Shown here piece after piece: positions 1-6,134 of a stretch of DNA of 6,877 nt (positions are counted from its first letter, which is position 1; each line of letters begins with the position of its first letter). Origin of the DNA: Candidatus Woesearchaeota archaeon (lineage in GTDB: Archaea; Nanobdellota; Nanobdellia; Woesearchaeales; GW2011-AR4); contig JADHVE010000058.1 in the NCBI GenBank assembly GCA_016784195.1, forward strand, positions 1-6,877, in the 5' to 3' direction. Both the position numbers and the translations under genes were made by a program. Under the pieces are notes generated by a model. The model had not been told where the DNA came from, did no database searches, and was given only the letters and a program-made list of their open reading frames with translations.

Positions 1-130
1 CTTCGCAAAGTTTTTGGTATTTAAACTTTGAAAACATTTGGTAACGATATTTTGTTACCCACTCAAGATGCCAATAATTTATGCCAACCTTATGATTGTC
101 ATGTCTTAACTCAACTTTCACAAATTCCAT
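1..130 (-). CDS. tnpA: IS200/IS605-type transposase TnpA, N-terminal part (cut by window edge)
   Basis: Reading leftward from ATG at 130-128 there is an open frame of 43 complete codons to the window edge with no stop. It contains HLEWVTKYRY at about residues 21-30, the hallmark first strand of Y1 transposases of the IS200 family, followed by MFSKFKYQKLCE, where the first helix normally begins. TnpA is a small single-strand DNA transposase (usually about 130-150 residues) that binds hairpins at the element ends. Its HUH motif and catalytic tyrosine lie further on and are outside this window, so activity cannot be judged. The start is supported by GGAGG (143-139) eight bases upstream of the ATG. 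The opposite strand also has an open frame across 28-228, but it has no recognisable content. Confidence 0.85.
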   Translation of the reverse strand, partial: MEFVKVELRHDNHKVGINYWHLEWVTKYRYQMFSKFKYQKLCE

Positions 131-154
131 TTTTCGTGCCTCCGCGCACGAAAA
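131..154 (-). promoter_or_regulatory. hairpin carrying the tnpA Shine-Dalgarno sequence in its loop
   Basis: Perfect 9-bp inverted repeat (TTTTCGTGC at 131-139, GCACGAAAA at 146-154) with a six-base loop. Read on the minus strand the loop is GCGGAG, so GGAG of the GGAGG ribosome binding site is in the loop and its last G is the closing base pair; the 3' arm ends directly against the tnpA ATG. In Salmonella IS200, tnpA expression is known to be repressed by structure around the ribosome binding site. A comparable role here is an inference. The hairpin could also be a TnpA recognition structure in single-stranded DNA. Confidence 0.6.
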
Positions 155-185
155 TTTTTACAGCTCACGCTAATTTGAATGTGGA

Positions 186-224
186 AATTGGGTGCGTGCG
201 CCAATTTTCGTTGCGCACCCAATT
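186..224. repeat. 11-bp perfect inverted repeat, candidate IS left-end hairpin
   Basis: AATTGGGTGCG (186-196) pairs perfectly with CGCACCCAATT (214-224) around a 17-base loop. A slipped pairing is also possible, because the loop and arms contain TGCGC and GCGCA. The hairpin lies 56 bases upstream of the tnpA start, where the subterminal left-end hairpin of an IS200/IS605 element is expected, and it is much more GC-rich than its surroundings. A bidirectional terminator is an alternative, but there is no T tract next to the stem on either strand. Confidence 0.6.
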
Positions 225-230
225 ATAATC
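221..230 (+). promoter_or_regulatory. weak TATA-like element upstream of metG
   Basis: AATTATAATC is the best A/T match to an archaeal TATA box upstream of metG. Transcription would start near 250, at the first leader hairpin. It overlaps the last bases of the candidate IS hairpin. The match is poor compared with the box at 2419-2426, so this is only a suggestion. Confidence 0.2.
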
Positions 231-247
231 TAAAATGGTAGAAAAAA

Positions 248-305
248 CTTACGGAGGAAAGTAAGGTTCGGGTTACGCAATTCCCCTACACACAAACGTG
301 GGTAG
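248..305 (+). other. two small hairpins in the metG leader
   Basis: The first is CTTAC (248-252) paired with GTAAG (261-265), with a purine-rich loop GGAGGAAA that contains an SD-like GGAGG. The second is CTAC-A-CAC (286-293), loop AAAC, paired with GTG-G-GTAG (298-305): seven base pairs and one A-G mismatch. This stretch is more GC-rich than the genes nearby and holds no start codon suitably spaced from the GGAGG. It may be a structured leader, the outer end of the IS element, or chance. I do not recognise it as a known riboswitch or RNA family. Confidence 0.3.
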
Positions 306-322
306 TATCCTTGCTCTATAGA

Positions 323-2290
323 ATGAAAAAAAAATTTTATTTAACTACAGCTATCGCATATCCAAATTCATCTCCCCATTTAGGGCATGCTTTGGAGATA
401 CTCCAGTCTGATGTAGTTGCACGTTTCAATAGGCTGTTAGGCAAAGATGTTTTTTTCCAGACAGGAACTGATGAGCATGGGACTAAGAATTTTGAGACTG
501 CTAAGAAAGAAGGAAAGGATGTTAAAGAATTTCTTGATGTGAATGTTGCAGTTTTCAAAAAATTATTCAAAAAATTAAATATTTCTTATGACCAGTTTAT
601 CAGGACAACGGACAAAAAAATCCATTATCCCGGAGCTGTTAAGCTTTGGAAAGAGTTAGCTAAATCAGGAGACATTTACAAGAAGAAATACAGGGGTTTG
701 TATTGTTCAGGGTGTGAAGCGTTTAAGACAGAAAAAGAGCTTGAAAAGGGAAAATGCCCGAACCATCCTACAAGGGAAATAGAAACTGTTGAAGAAGAAA
801 ATTATTTTTTTAAGCTTTCCAAGTATAAAGATGAGATTTCAAAGAGGATAAAATCTGATGAGTATAAGGTAATCCCCCAGGTAAGGAAAAACGAAATATT
901 GTCTTTCTTAAAAACCGCAAAAGACATCAGCTTTTCAAGGCCCAAGGCAACTTTGCCATGGGGAATTCCTGTTCCGGGAGATGATGAGCAGATTATGTAT
1001 GTGTGGTGTGATGCTTTGTCTAATTATATTACTGGAGCGGGCTATGGGGCAGATGAAAAGAAATTTAAGAAAATATGGCCTGCAGATGTTCATATAATCG
1101 GAAAAGACATATTAAGGTTTCATGCTGCGTTTTGGCCTGCTATGCTGATTTCTGCAAAAGTTCAGCTGCCTAAAAAGCTGTTTGTTCACGGATTTATCCT
1201 ATCAAGGGGAGCCAAGATGTCTAAGTCAGAGGGCAATATAATTGAGCCATTTGAACAGATAGAAAAATATGGTGTTGAGCAGTTCAGGTTTTATATGCTC
1301 GGAGCTATGTCTCTTGATGGTGATGGGGAGTATTCTGAAGAGCTGGTAGTAGAGAGAGTAAATTCAGAGTTGGTTGGAAATCTAGCAAATTTCTGCTATA
1401 GAGTTTTGTCTTTTACTAACAAAAACTTTAATTCTGAAATTAAAGGGATAGATGATAATTTGGTTATCAATAAAATAAACAAAAAGATAGATGAAATAAA
1501 AAAGGCTTATGAAGAGTATGACTTCAAAAGAGTAATTGACGGGATTATGTCTATTTCTGCATTAGGCAACAAATATTTTCAGGATAATGAGCCTTGGAAG
1601 TTGATCAAAGATGATAACAATAAAGCTCAGAAAATATGCGGCTTGTGCGTTAATATAGCTAAGAATCTCTCAATTTTAATAAGCCCGATACTACCTGAGT
1701 TTTCTTCGGAACTGCAAAAACAGATGAATCTTAAGGATTTAAAATGGAAAGATCTGAATTTCAAATTAAAAACCCATATAATCAATGAATCTAAAATTTC
1801 AATAAGAAAAATTGAAATCAAAGAGGAAGAGGAGTTTCCCTTAAATCTTAAAGTTGGTAAAATAATAAAGGCTAAAGAACATCCGGATGCTGATAAGCTC
1901 GTAGTGCTGGATATTGAGCTAGGCAGAGAAAAAAGGCAGTTAGTTGCGGGATTAAGAAAGTATTATTCAAATGACGAATTAACCGGAAAAAATGTTATTA
2001 TTGTTGCAAACTTAAAATACTCAAAATTAAGAGGCATAGAGAGCCAGGGAATGCTGTTGGCATCAGAAGATGATGGAGTAGTTGGTTTGTTGACTGTAAA
2101 GAATGCTAAAACCGGCGATTCTGCTTGTTTTGGCAACCTGAAAAATTCAAACAAAGAAATAAGCTTTGATAATTTTTTAAAAATGAAAATAACTGCTAAG
2201 GATGGCAAGGTGTTTTGTAATAATAAAGAACTGAAAATTAATAATGAATCTGTTTCTATTGAGAAAGTGAAGAATGGAAAAGTAAGGTAA
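323..2290 (+). CDS. metG: methionyl-tRNA synthetase with C-terminal tRNA-binding domain
   Basis: Class Ia synthetase of 655 residues that charges tRNA-Met with methionine in the cytoplasm. Seen in the sequence: HLGH (residues 19-22, the HIGH motif); a single zinc knuckle with C128, C131, C145 and H148; the segment WGIPVPGDD...YVWCDALSNY; HIIGKDILRFH; and KMSKS at 298-302. A helical anticodon-binding domain follows. About residues 505-605 form an EMAPII/Trbp111-like OB fold (FPLNLKVGKI to GIESQGMLLASED) that helps bind tRNA. A basic 45-residue tail follows, which I cannot assign. The knuckle (Cx2C...Cx2H) is of the kind common in bacterial MetRS, so lateral origin is possible. I prefer ATG 323, since MKKKFYLTTAIAYPN fits the usual start; an in-frame TTG at 311 would add four residues. 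No clear SD precedes either start. All key motifs are present, so it should be active. Confidence 0.97.
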   Translation: MKKKFYLTTAIAYPNSSPHLGHALEILQSDVVARFNRLLGKDVFFQTGTDEHGTKNFETAKKEGKDVKEFLDVNVAVFKKLFKKLNISYDQFIRTTDKKIHYPGAVKLWKELAKSGDIYKKKYRGLYCSGCEAFKTEKELEKGKCPNHPTREIETVEEENYFFKLSKYKDEISKRIKSDEYKVIPQVRKNEILSFLKTAKDISFSRPKATLPWGIPVPGDDEQIMYVWCDALSNYITGAGYGADEKKFKKIWPADVHIIGKDILRFHAAFWPAMLISAKVQLPKKLFVHGFILSRGAKMSKSEGNIIEPFEQIEKYGVEQFRFYMLGAMSLDGDGEYSEELVVERVNSELVGNLANFCYRVLSFTNKNFNSEIKGIDDNLVINKINKKIDEIKKAYEEYDFKRVIDGIMSISALGNKYFQDNEPWKLIKDDNNKAQKICGLCVNIAKNLSILISPILPEFSSELQKQMNLKDLKWKDLNFKLKTHIINESKISIRKIEIKEEEEFPLNLKVGKIIKAKEHPDADKLVVLDIELGREKRQLVAGLRKYYSNDELTGKNVIIVANLKYSKLRGIESQGMLLASEDDGVVGLLTVKNAKTGDSACFGNLKNSNKEISFDNFLKMKITAKDGKVFCNNKELKINNESVSIEKVKNGKVR

Positions 2291-2362
2291 TTAAATAATA
2301 AATTTTATTTAGCCAATAAACACATTATAAAACCATCTGGAAAATCAAAAAATGTTTCAAAA

Positions 2363-2388
2363 CCAGCAAAAAAAAATGTTTTTTCTGG
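2363..2388 (+). terminator. possible metG terminator stem-loop
   Basis: CCAG-C-AAAAAA (2363-2373) pairs with TTTTTT-CTGG (2379-2388) around a five-base loop, leaving one bulged C. The T run at 2379-2384 is itself the kind of tract that ends transcription in archaea, and more T runs follow at 2396-2402. It lies about 75 bases after the metG stop. Much of the stem is A-T, so the structure is weak. Confidence 0.35.
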
Positions 2389-2390
2389 GC

Positions 2391-2415
2391 TTTGAAATTT
2401 TTACGAAATTTCAAA
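2391..2415. repeat. 10-bp perfect inverted repeat upstream of the TATA box
   Basis: TTTGAAATTT (2391-2400), spacer TTACG, then AAATTTCAAA (2406-2415). It ends three bases before the TATA box region and overlaps the position of the BRE. The half-site core TTTCAAAACC (2409-2418) occurs again at 2355-2364, so the region holds three related half-sites. It may be an operator for a transcription factor, perhaps the ribbon-helix-helix protein encoded just downstream, or part of the metG transcription end. Confidence 0.5.
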
Positions 2416-2428
2416 ACCTTTATATATA
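2413..2428 (+). promoter_or_regulatory. archaeal promoter (BRE and TATA box) of the regulator and surface-protein operon
   Basis: AAAACC followed by TTTATATATA: the TATA box core TTTATATA at 2419-2426 matches the archaeal consensus, with a purine-rich BRE just upstream. Transcription should start about 25 bases downstream, near 2450, giving a leader of roughly 25 bases before the ATG at 2475. No SD is present in that leader. Confidence 0.75.
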
Positions 2429-2465
2429 AGTATGATAAATAGTATAAATATTATAAATCATACTT
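2428..2465. promoter_or_regulatory. 9-bp inverted repeat spanning the transcription start, candidate operator
   Basis: AAGTATGAT (2428-2436) and ATCATACTT (2457-2465) are perfect reverse complements separated by 20 bases, about two helical turns centre to centre or slightly more. The left arm touches the TATA box and the right arm lies in the leader, ten bases before the regulator's start codon. AGTAT recurs at 2441-2445 inside the spacer. Ribbon-helix-helix proteins bind such repeated half-sites as dimers of dimers, and a site here would block polymerase, so negative autoregulation by the downstream gene is a reasonable inference. Confidence 0.5.
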
Positions 2466-2474
2466 TTTAAAACT

Positions 2475-2633
2475 ATGCCAAAAGGAAAAATAACAAAATC
2501 AAAGCTGTGCATAACTATGGATGCTGGATTGGTTGAATTTCTAAGTAAAGAATGTGGAGACAGGACCATGAAAATATCCAACTATATTGAAAAATTGGTT
2601 AAACTAGGATTAAAGAATGAAAAAAATAAATAA
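2475..2633 (+). CDS. small ribbon-helix-helix DNA-binding protein
   Basis: 52 residues. The pattern fits the Arc/MetJ/CopG fold: a short strand (KLCITMD, residues 10-16), then helix A (AGLVEFLSKEC), a turn (GDRTMKIS), and helix B (NYIEKLVKLGLKN). Such proteins dimerise through the strand and insert it into the DNA major groove. The stop lies inside the next gene, with a 17-base overlap (2617-2633), so the two are almost surely co-transcribed and probably translationally coupled. Two inverted repeats in its promoter are candidate binding sites. Antitoxins often have this fold, but the partner downstream is a 759-residue anchored protein and not a small toxin, so a dedicated regulator is more likely. 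The assignment rests on residue pattern only. Confidence 0.75.
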   Translation: MPKGKITKSKLCITMDAGLVEFLSKECGDRTMKISNYIEKLVKLGLKNEKNK

Positions 2634-4896
2634 AAAAAGCCAGGTTACTGTATTTATTGTTGTAGGCTTATTGATTTTAGTAACTATCTCTTTAGTTTTT
2701 TATCTCAATTCACGGGCTGGGAAATCTGATTCTGAGAGGGAGGCTTTAGAAGAACAACCGGAGTTTGCAGGGCAGACTCAGCTGAAAGATTATGTTGACG
2801 GATGTATAAGGCCCGCTGTTCTGCAGGGTTTGGAAATTATGAGGCTTCAGGGAGGATATGTGAATATTCCCTCACATGTAAAAACTATGCCTGTAAAAGA
2901 CAAGGAGAACAAGCAGGTTAAAATTGTAGATGACAGCAAAAGGGTTGTTGTTGATGTTAATGGGCCTGGAAATGAAGTGCCTTACTGGATTCTAAAAGAT
3001 ACTTTGGCTGTTCCTTCCTTATCTTTTATGGAAAATGAGATTGAAATGTACGTAACTGAAGAGGTTGGAAAATGCGTGAATGATTTTAAGCCTTTCAGGG
3101 AGCAAAACTATGAAGTGGTATATGGAGATATAACCACTAATGTTGATATGGAGAAGGCAGTTATTGTGAGTATTAATCTTCCAATTACATTGGAAAAAGA
3201 TAACCTAAAGATTGATGAAGAGAATTTTGTTTATACGGTTCCTGTAAATATGCGCCTTATTTCAAAGATGGCTTCTGATCTAACTTTGTATGAGGTTGCT
3301 TATAATTATCTTGAAGAGCATACTCAAAGCTTAATATCATTGTATTCAAGAATTGATGAAAAAAGACTGCCCCCAATTGGGCAATCAGAAACTAATTTTG
3401 ACTGTAATCAGGTTAATTGGGAAAAGAAAGATGTAGAAGAAATGCTAAAAGCGGTTTTTAAAAAGAATTTTCCTCATTTAAAAGTTAAAGGAACTGGCTA
3501 TGATCTTCCCTTAACACAAGATCCAATGTCTAAGGGAGTTTATGAAAGCTTTATCCATACACTTTTTGACGGCAATTATTCCAAAGTTAAGGTAAATTTC
3601 AGCTACAGGTCTGAGTGGGAGTTTATAGATTATGATATAAATCCAAGCCAGGGAGAATCTTTAATTCCACATACTTCAAGGCAGAGCAAGATACCTATGG
3701 TTGGGCTGATATGTGTTATGGACTATTCGTTTAAGTATACTTTAGATAGTCCTGTTCTTGTTGAGGTTTATGAAGAGGATTCTGCGATAATAGATCCTAC
3801 GGCCAATGTTTATTTTGAAAACAGAGGATTCAAATTCCAGTTTTTATTAGACAGTTATATCTGCGGAAACCAGAAAAGAGAATGTACTGGAAAGAATGTA
3901 GTTGAAATTGATGAGGCATCAATAGCTGAAGAATTAGGGGTTACTTTGCTGCCTGAGTCTTATTTTTGCGATGCTAAGCAAAGACTTAGCGGCGAGGTTA
4001 CTGTCAATACTTATGACTCTTTAAATGGAGGGAAGTTGCCCGGAGTGGATGTTTTTTATTATTGCGGCAGTTACCAGAATGACTGTTTTATGGGAAGAAC
4101 AGACTCTAATGGCGTTTTGAAGAGCAAGTTTCCTTATTGTGTTAACGGGAAGATTTATTTCATTAAGAAAGACTATTCTGAGCAGAAAAAAGAACTGACA
4201 ATCAATGATGGAAATGATAAGTCTTTGGATTATAAAATAAGTCCCTTGAAGGATTTTAGTGTTGATATAAAGAAAATTTCTTTGAAAAATTATGTGAGAA
4301 ATTATCATGAAACTGGCTCATTAGACATTCAGAATTCCTTACTTGATTTTGAAAGCAGTGAAAAAGCAATAATAATAGCAAACGGCCATAATATGATAAG
4401 CTATATGCATCCTTCTGAGAACTCTTCAGTTAAGGTTACTGAAGGAGACTATAGCCTTGATGCTTCTCTTTTTGGAGACATCAATATTGTGGAAACAGAT
4501 TATGGGAAAGGGGGTGTTGCAAAGGGCTTTAAAGGGATATATTCTCTTGGAATGATTTCAATGCCATGGAGTGTTAAGCAGGAAGAGCTAGCTAAAAGCA
4601 AAATTACTTTTTATACTTTTGCTGAATACATTTCTTCGGAATTAAACCCAGGAACCTGGAGAGATATTGATGATAATATCTTAACAGATGATGGAATATC
4701 TGCAGAGCTTCTTTACAGATGTAATAAGATTAGTACAGATCCTGTTATCTGTAATTATGCCAGCTGCCAATTTATTGCAGTTGACGGCATTAATACAATT
4801 GATTTCAATGACAATGCCTATAACTGCGAAAAAGCATATCAGGTAGAGATTAAAAAAGAGCAATATAATAATTATGTAAAGCCGAAGTTTAGTTAA
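2617..4896 (+). CDS. large N-terminally anchored, Cys-containing surface protein (DPANN type)
   Basis: 759 residues of unknown function. The start is MKKINKKSQVTVF, with a basic N-terminus and one membrane helix at about residues 10-30, so the rest should lie outside the cell. The anchor (K-x-Q-V-T-hydrophobic) resembles a pilin-like leader but lacks the glutamate at +5 of true prepilins. Then come a segment with YVDGCIRPAVLQG and LQGGYVNIP (58-85) and one with VPYWILKDTLAVPSL (121-135), which match, from memory, a pattern common in DPANN hypothetical surface proteins. Residues about 457-535 (SGEVTVNTYDSLNGGKLPGVDVF...TDSNG) look like a carboxypeptidase-regulatory-like beta-sandwich. There are 14 cysteines, several close together, which suggests disulfides. 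It overlaps the upstream regulator gene; a weak AGGA lies nine bases before the ATG. No catalytic motif is seen. Confidence 0.85.
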   Translation: MKKINKKSQVTVFIVVGLLILVTISLVFYLNSRAGKSDSEREALEEQPEFAGQTQLKDYVDGCIRPAVLQGLEIMRLQGGYVNIPSHVKTMPVKDKENKQVKIVDDSKRVVVDVNGPGNEVPYWILKDTLAVPSLSFMENEIEMYVTEEVGKCVNDFKPFREQNYEVVYGDITTNVDMEKAVIVSINLPITLEKDNLKIDEENFVYTVPVNMRLISKMASDLTLYEVAYNYLEEHTQSLISLYSRIDEKRLPPIGQSETNFDCNQVNWEKKDVEEMLKAVFKKNFPHLKVKGTGYDLPLTQDPMSKGVYESFIHTLFDGNYSKVKVNFSYRSEWEFIDYDINPSQGESLIPHTSRQSKIPMVGLICVMDYSFKYTLDSPVLVEVYEEDSAIIDPTANVYFENRGFKFQFLLDSYICGNQKRECTGKNVVEIDEASIAEELGVTLLPESYFCDAKQRLSGEVTVNTYDSLNGGKLPGVDVFYYCGSYQNDCFMGRTDSNGVLKSKFPYCVNGKIYFIKKDYSEQKKELTINDGNDKSLDYKISPLKDFSVDIKKISLKNYVRNYHETGSLDIQNSLLDFESSEKAIIIANGHNMISYMHPSENSSVKVTEGDYSLDASLFGDINIVETDYGKGGVAKGFKGIYSLGMISMPWSVKQEELAKSKITFYTFAEYISSELNPGTWRDIDDNILTDDGISAELLYRCNKISTDPVICNYASCQFIAVDGINTIDFNDNAYNCEKAYQVEIKKEQYNNYVKPKFS

Positions 4897-5053
4897 AAAT
4901 TCATTTTAAAAAATAAAGCCGATAAAAAATTGATCATTGAAAAAACAGATAATAATAAAAAATCTAATGAAAATTAACAAAGAAAAAAACAAAAATCATA
5001 TTCAAATAATTGGAATAGTGTGATAAAACCTAATAAAAAAAATAAATTAAAAA
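4897..5053 (+). other. AT-rich intergenic region with a micro-ORF
   Basis: 157 very A-rich bases between two operon genes. No convincing TATA box, terminator or SD is seen. The frame of the upstream gene stays open for 26 more codons after its TAA (to 4977), which suggests that the protein may once have been longer. A micro-ORF of 18 codons runs from ATG 4967 to TGA 5023. Its product, MKINKEKNKNHIQIIGIV, has a Lys/Asn-rich start and the beginning of a hydrophobic run, like the first residues of the anchored proteins on either side. It may be a decayed anchored gene or chance in AT-rich DNA. Confidence 0.3.
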
Positions 5054-6133
5054 ATGGATAAAAATTTTAAAGTAAACTATCTGTATTCGATTGCGTTATT
5101 TCTTAGTTTGCTAATAATTACGATTCCGTTCTATGTATCAGATGTTATTGCAGTCATTGATAAGAATTCTGATTATCAAAATAATGACCAAGAATTGATT
5201 CTAAAGAAAAAAACAGAAATGATAATTCTTTTTGCTACGGAGGATTCAGAAGTTCTTAATATATCTCAGCTTGAGGCCGGAGAGGCTTGTATTGAGAAAA
5301 ATAAGAAGACCGGCGGAATAATTGACTTATTGGATAATGACATAATCAAGACCTTGGAGAAGATAGCAAGTTTAATGCAGGCAATATCTTCTGTATGGAC
5401 TGCTGTTAAGGCAATAATGAGTACAGCTGCGCTTATACTATATGGGACTAAATTTGGCGCACCATTAGCTAAGAAGATTGAAACAGTACGTGATTCTGTA
5501 GATAAATTTATGCACCCAATCAATTTCATAGTTGGATGCGGATGGGCAAAATGGTGCAAAGCGCCAATTCCTGGGCTGGATATTTCTGTAGACCCTTATG
5601 AGAATATCTATGTTGCAATTGCGTGTTTGTGCCCTACAGCAGTTTTAGTGAATTTAAGAAAACTAAGAACAATTTACCAGACGTATAATTGCTGCATTGA
5701 GCAGGCTTGTACAAATGGGATAAGCACAACAGTCTGCGAAAATGAATTGGATGAACAGACCTGCATGTTTTTTGGAAAAGGAGCAATTGCATCATTTTTT
5801 ATGAAGGCGATCATTGGCCTTGTTATGGGGTTTATAGCTCAGTATGTTGTGAAATGGCTGATGAAGCAGAAGATACCCCATCAAGGATCTATATTTGCTC
5901 TTGCAAACCTTCCTTTTGAGATAATAAACTTGCAGAATGCAATCAAGGATTTAGGAACCTCCTTTGCAGATCCGAATTGTGGGGATTTAGGCTTTGACAA
6001 GCTTAAAGATGAAGCAGAGGATGACTGGATGTATTCACAGGAAGCTCAGGTACAATGGATTGATACTGATGGAGATGGAGTTTTAGATGCTCTGATAAAT
6101 GTGGAGACCGGAGATATATTTTATTCAAAATAA
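5054..6133 (+). CDS. Cys-rich membrane protein with a calcium-loop-like C-terminus
   Basis: 359 residues, not assigned to a named family. A signal or anchor helix spans about residues 10-34. A second hydrophobic stretch lies at about 106-131 and a clear membrane helix at about 243-268. Between them is a Cys-rich part: GCGWAKWC (161-168), then VDPYENIYVAIACLC (179-193), LRKLRTIYQTYNCC (201-214), and C219, C228 and C237. I recall similar DPY...C...LRKxRxI...C patterns in large DPANN membrane proteins, but cannot confirm this here. The C-terminus has DTDGDGVLD (337-345), a DxDxDGxxD loop as in thrombospondin type 3 or dockerin calcium sites; this tells us where the tail would bind Ca2+ if exported. 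No SD precedes the ATG. It is one base from the next gene, so the two are co-transcribed. Confidence 0.8.
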   Translation: MDKNFKVNYLYSIALFLSLLIITIPFYVSDVIAVIDKNSDYQNNDQELILKKKTEMIILFATEDSEVLNISQLEAGEACIEKNKKTGGIIDLLDNDIIKTLEKIASLMQAISSVWTAVKAIMSTAALILYGTKFGAPLAKKIETVRDSVDKFMHPINFIVGCGWAKWCKAPIPGLDISVDPYENIYVAIACLCPTAVLVNLRKLRTIYQTYNCCIEQACTNGISTTVCENELDEQTCMFFGKGAIASFFMKAIIGLVMGFIAQYVVKWLMKQKIPHQGSIFALANLPFEIINLQNAIKDLGTSFADPNCGDLGFDKLKDEAEDDWMYSQEAQVQWIDTDGDGVLDALINVETGDIFYSK

Positions 6134-6134
6134 A

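Larger units (their letters stand above)
1..224 (-). mobile_element. IS200/IS605-family insertion sequence, left-end part
   Basis: The element runs leftward out of the window. It is recognised from the N-terminal part of a Y1 (HUH) transposase on the minus strand (1-130) and from two perfect hairpins upstream of it (131-154 and 186-224). IS200/IS605 elements have no terminal inverted repeats; they carry subterminal hairpins recognised by TnpA and transpose as single strands next to short target motifs. The outer boundary is not certain. I end the feature at the edge of the outer hairpin. If the element uses a TTAC target as IS608 does, the only TTAC on the minus strand between the hairpin and metG is at 264-261, which would put the end near base 260. 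Whether a tnpB gene follows cannot be seen. Confidence 0.65.

Noticed and set aside
6..59. Inverted repeats CAAAGTTT/AAACTTTG (6-30) and GGTAAC/GTTACC (40-59)
   Set aside because: Both lie inside the tnpA coding region and are short; coding constraint and AT-richness explain them well enough.
28..228. Plus-strand open frame of 66 codons
   Set aside because: It is antisense to tnpA and the IS hairpins, starts with TTG, has no SD, and its product has no recognisable pattern.
262..290. GGTTCG followed by CCCC, like a tRNA T arm
   Set aside because: No acceptor, D or anticodon arm can be drawn around it.
253..305. GGAGGAAAGT resembles the conserved start of RNase P RNA
   Set aside because: There are only about 70 bases before metG, the following bases do not match, and the 3' conserved region is absent. 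It is a chance match.
2617..2710. True archaeal type IV prepilin
   Set aside because: The glutamate at +5 and the usual class III cleavage context are missing, and the protein is far longer than pilins.
4021..4308. Minus-strand open frame within the 759-residue gene
   Set aside because: It is a shadow of the coding frame, with no SD, promoter or recognisable product.
2475..4896. Toxin-antitoxin pair
   Set aside because: The second gene is a 759-residue protein with a membrane anchor and extracellular-type domains, not a small toxin such as RelE, MazF or PIN.
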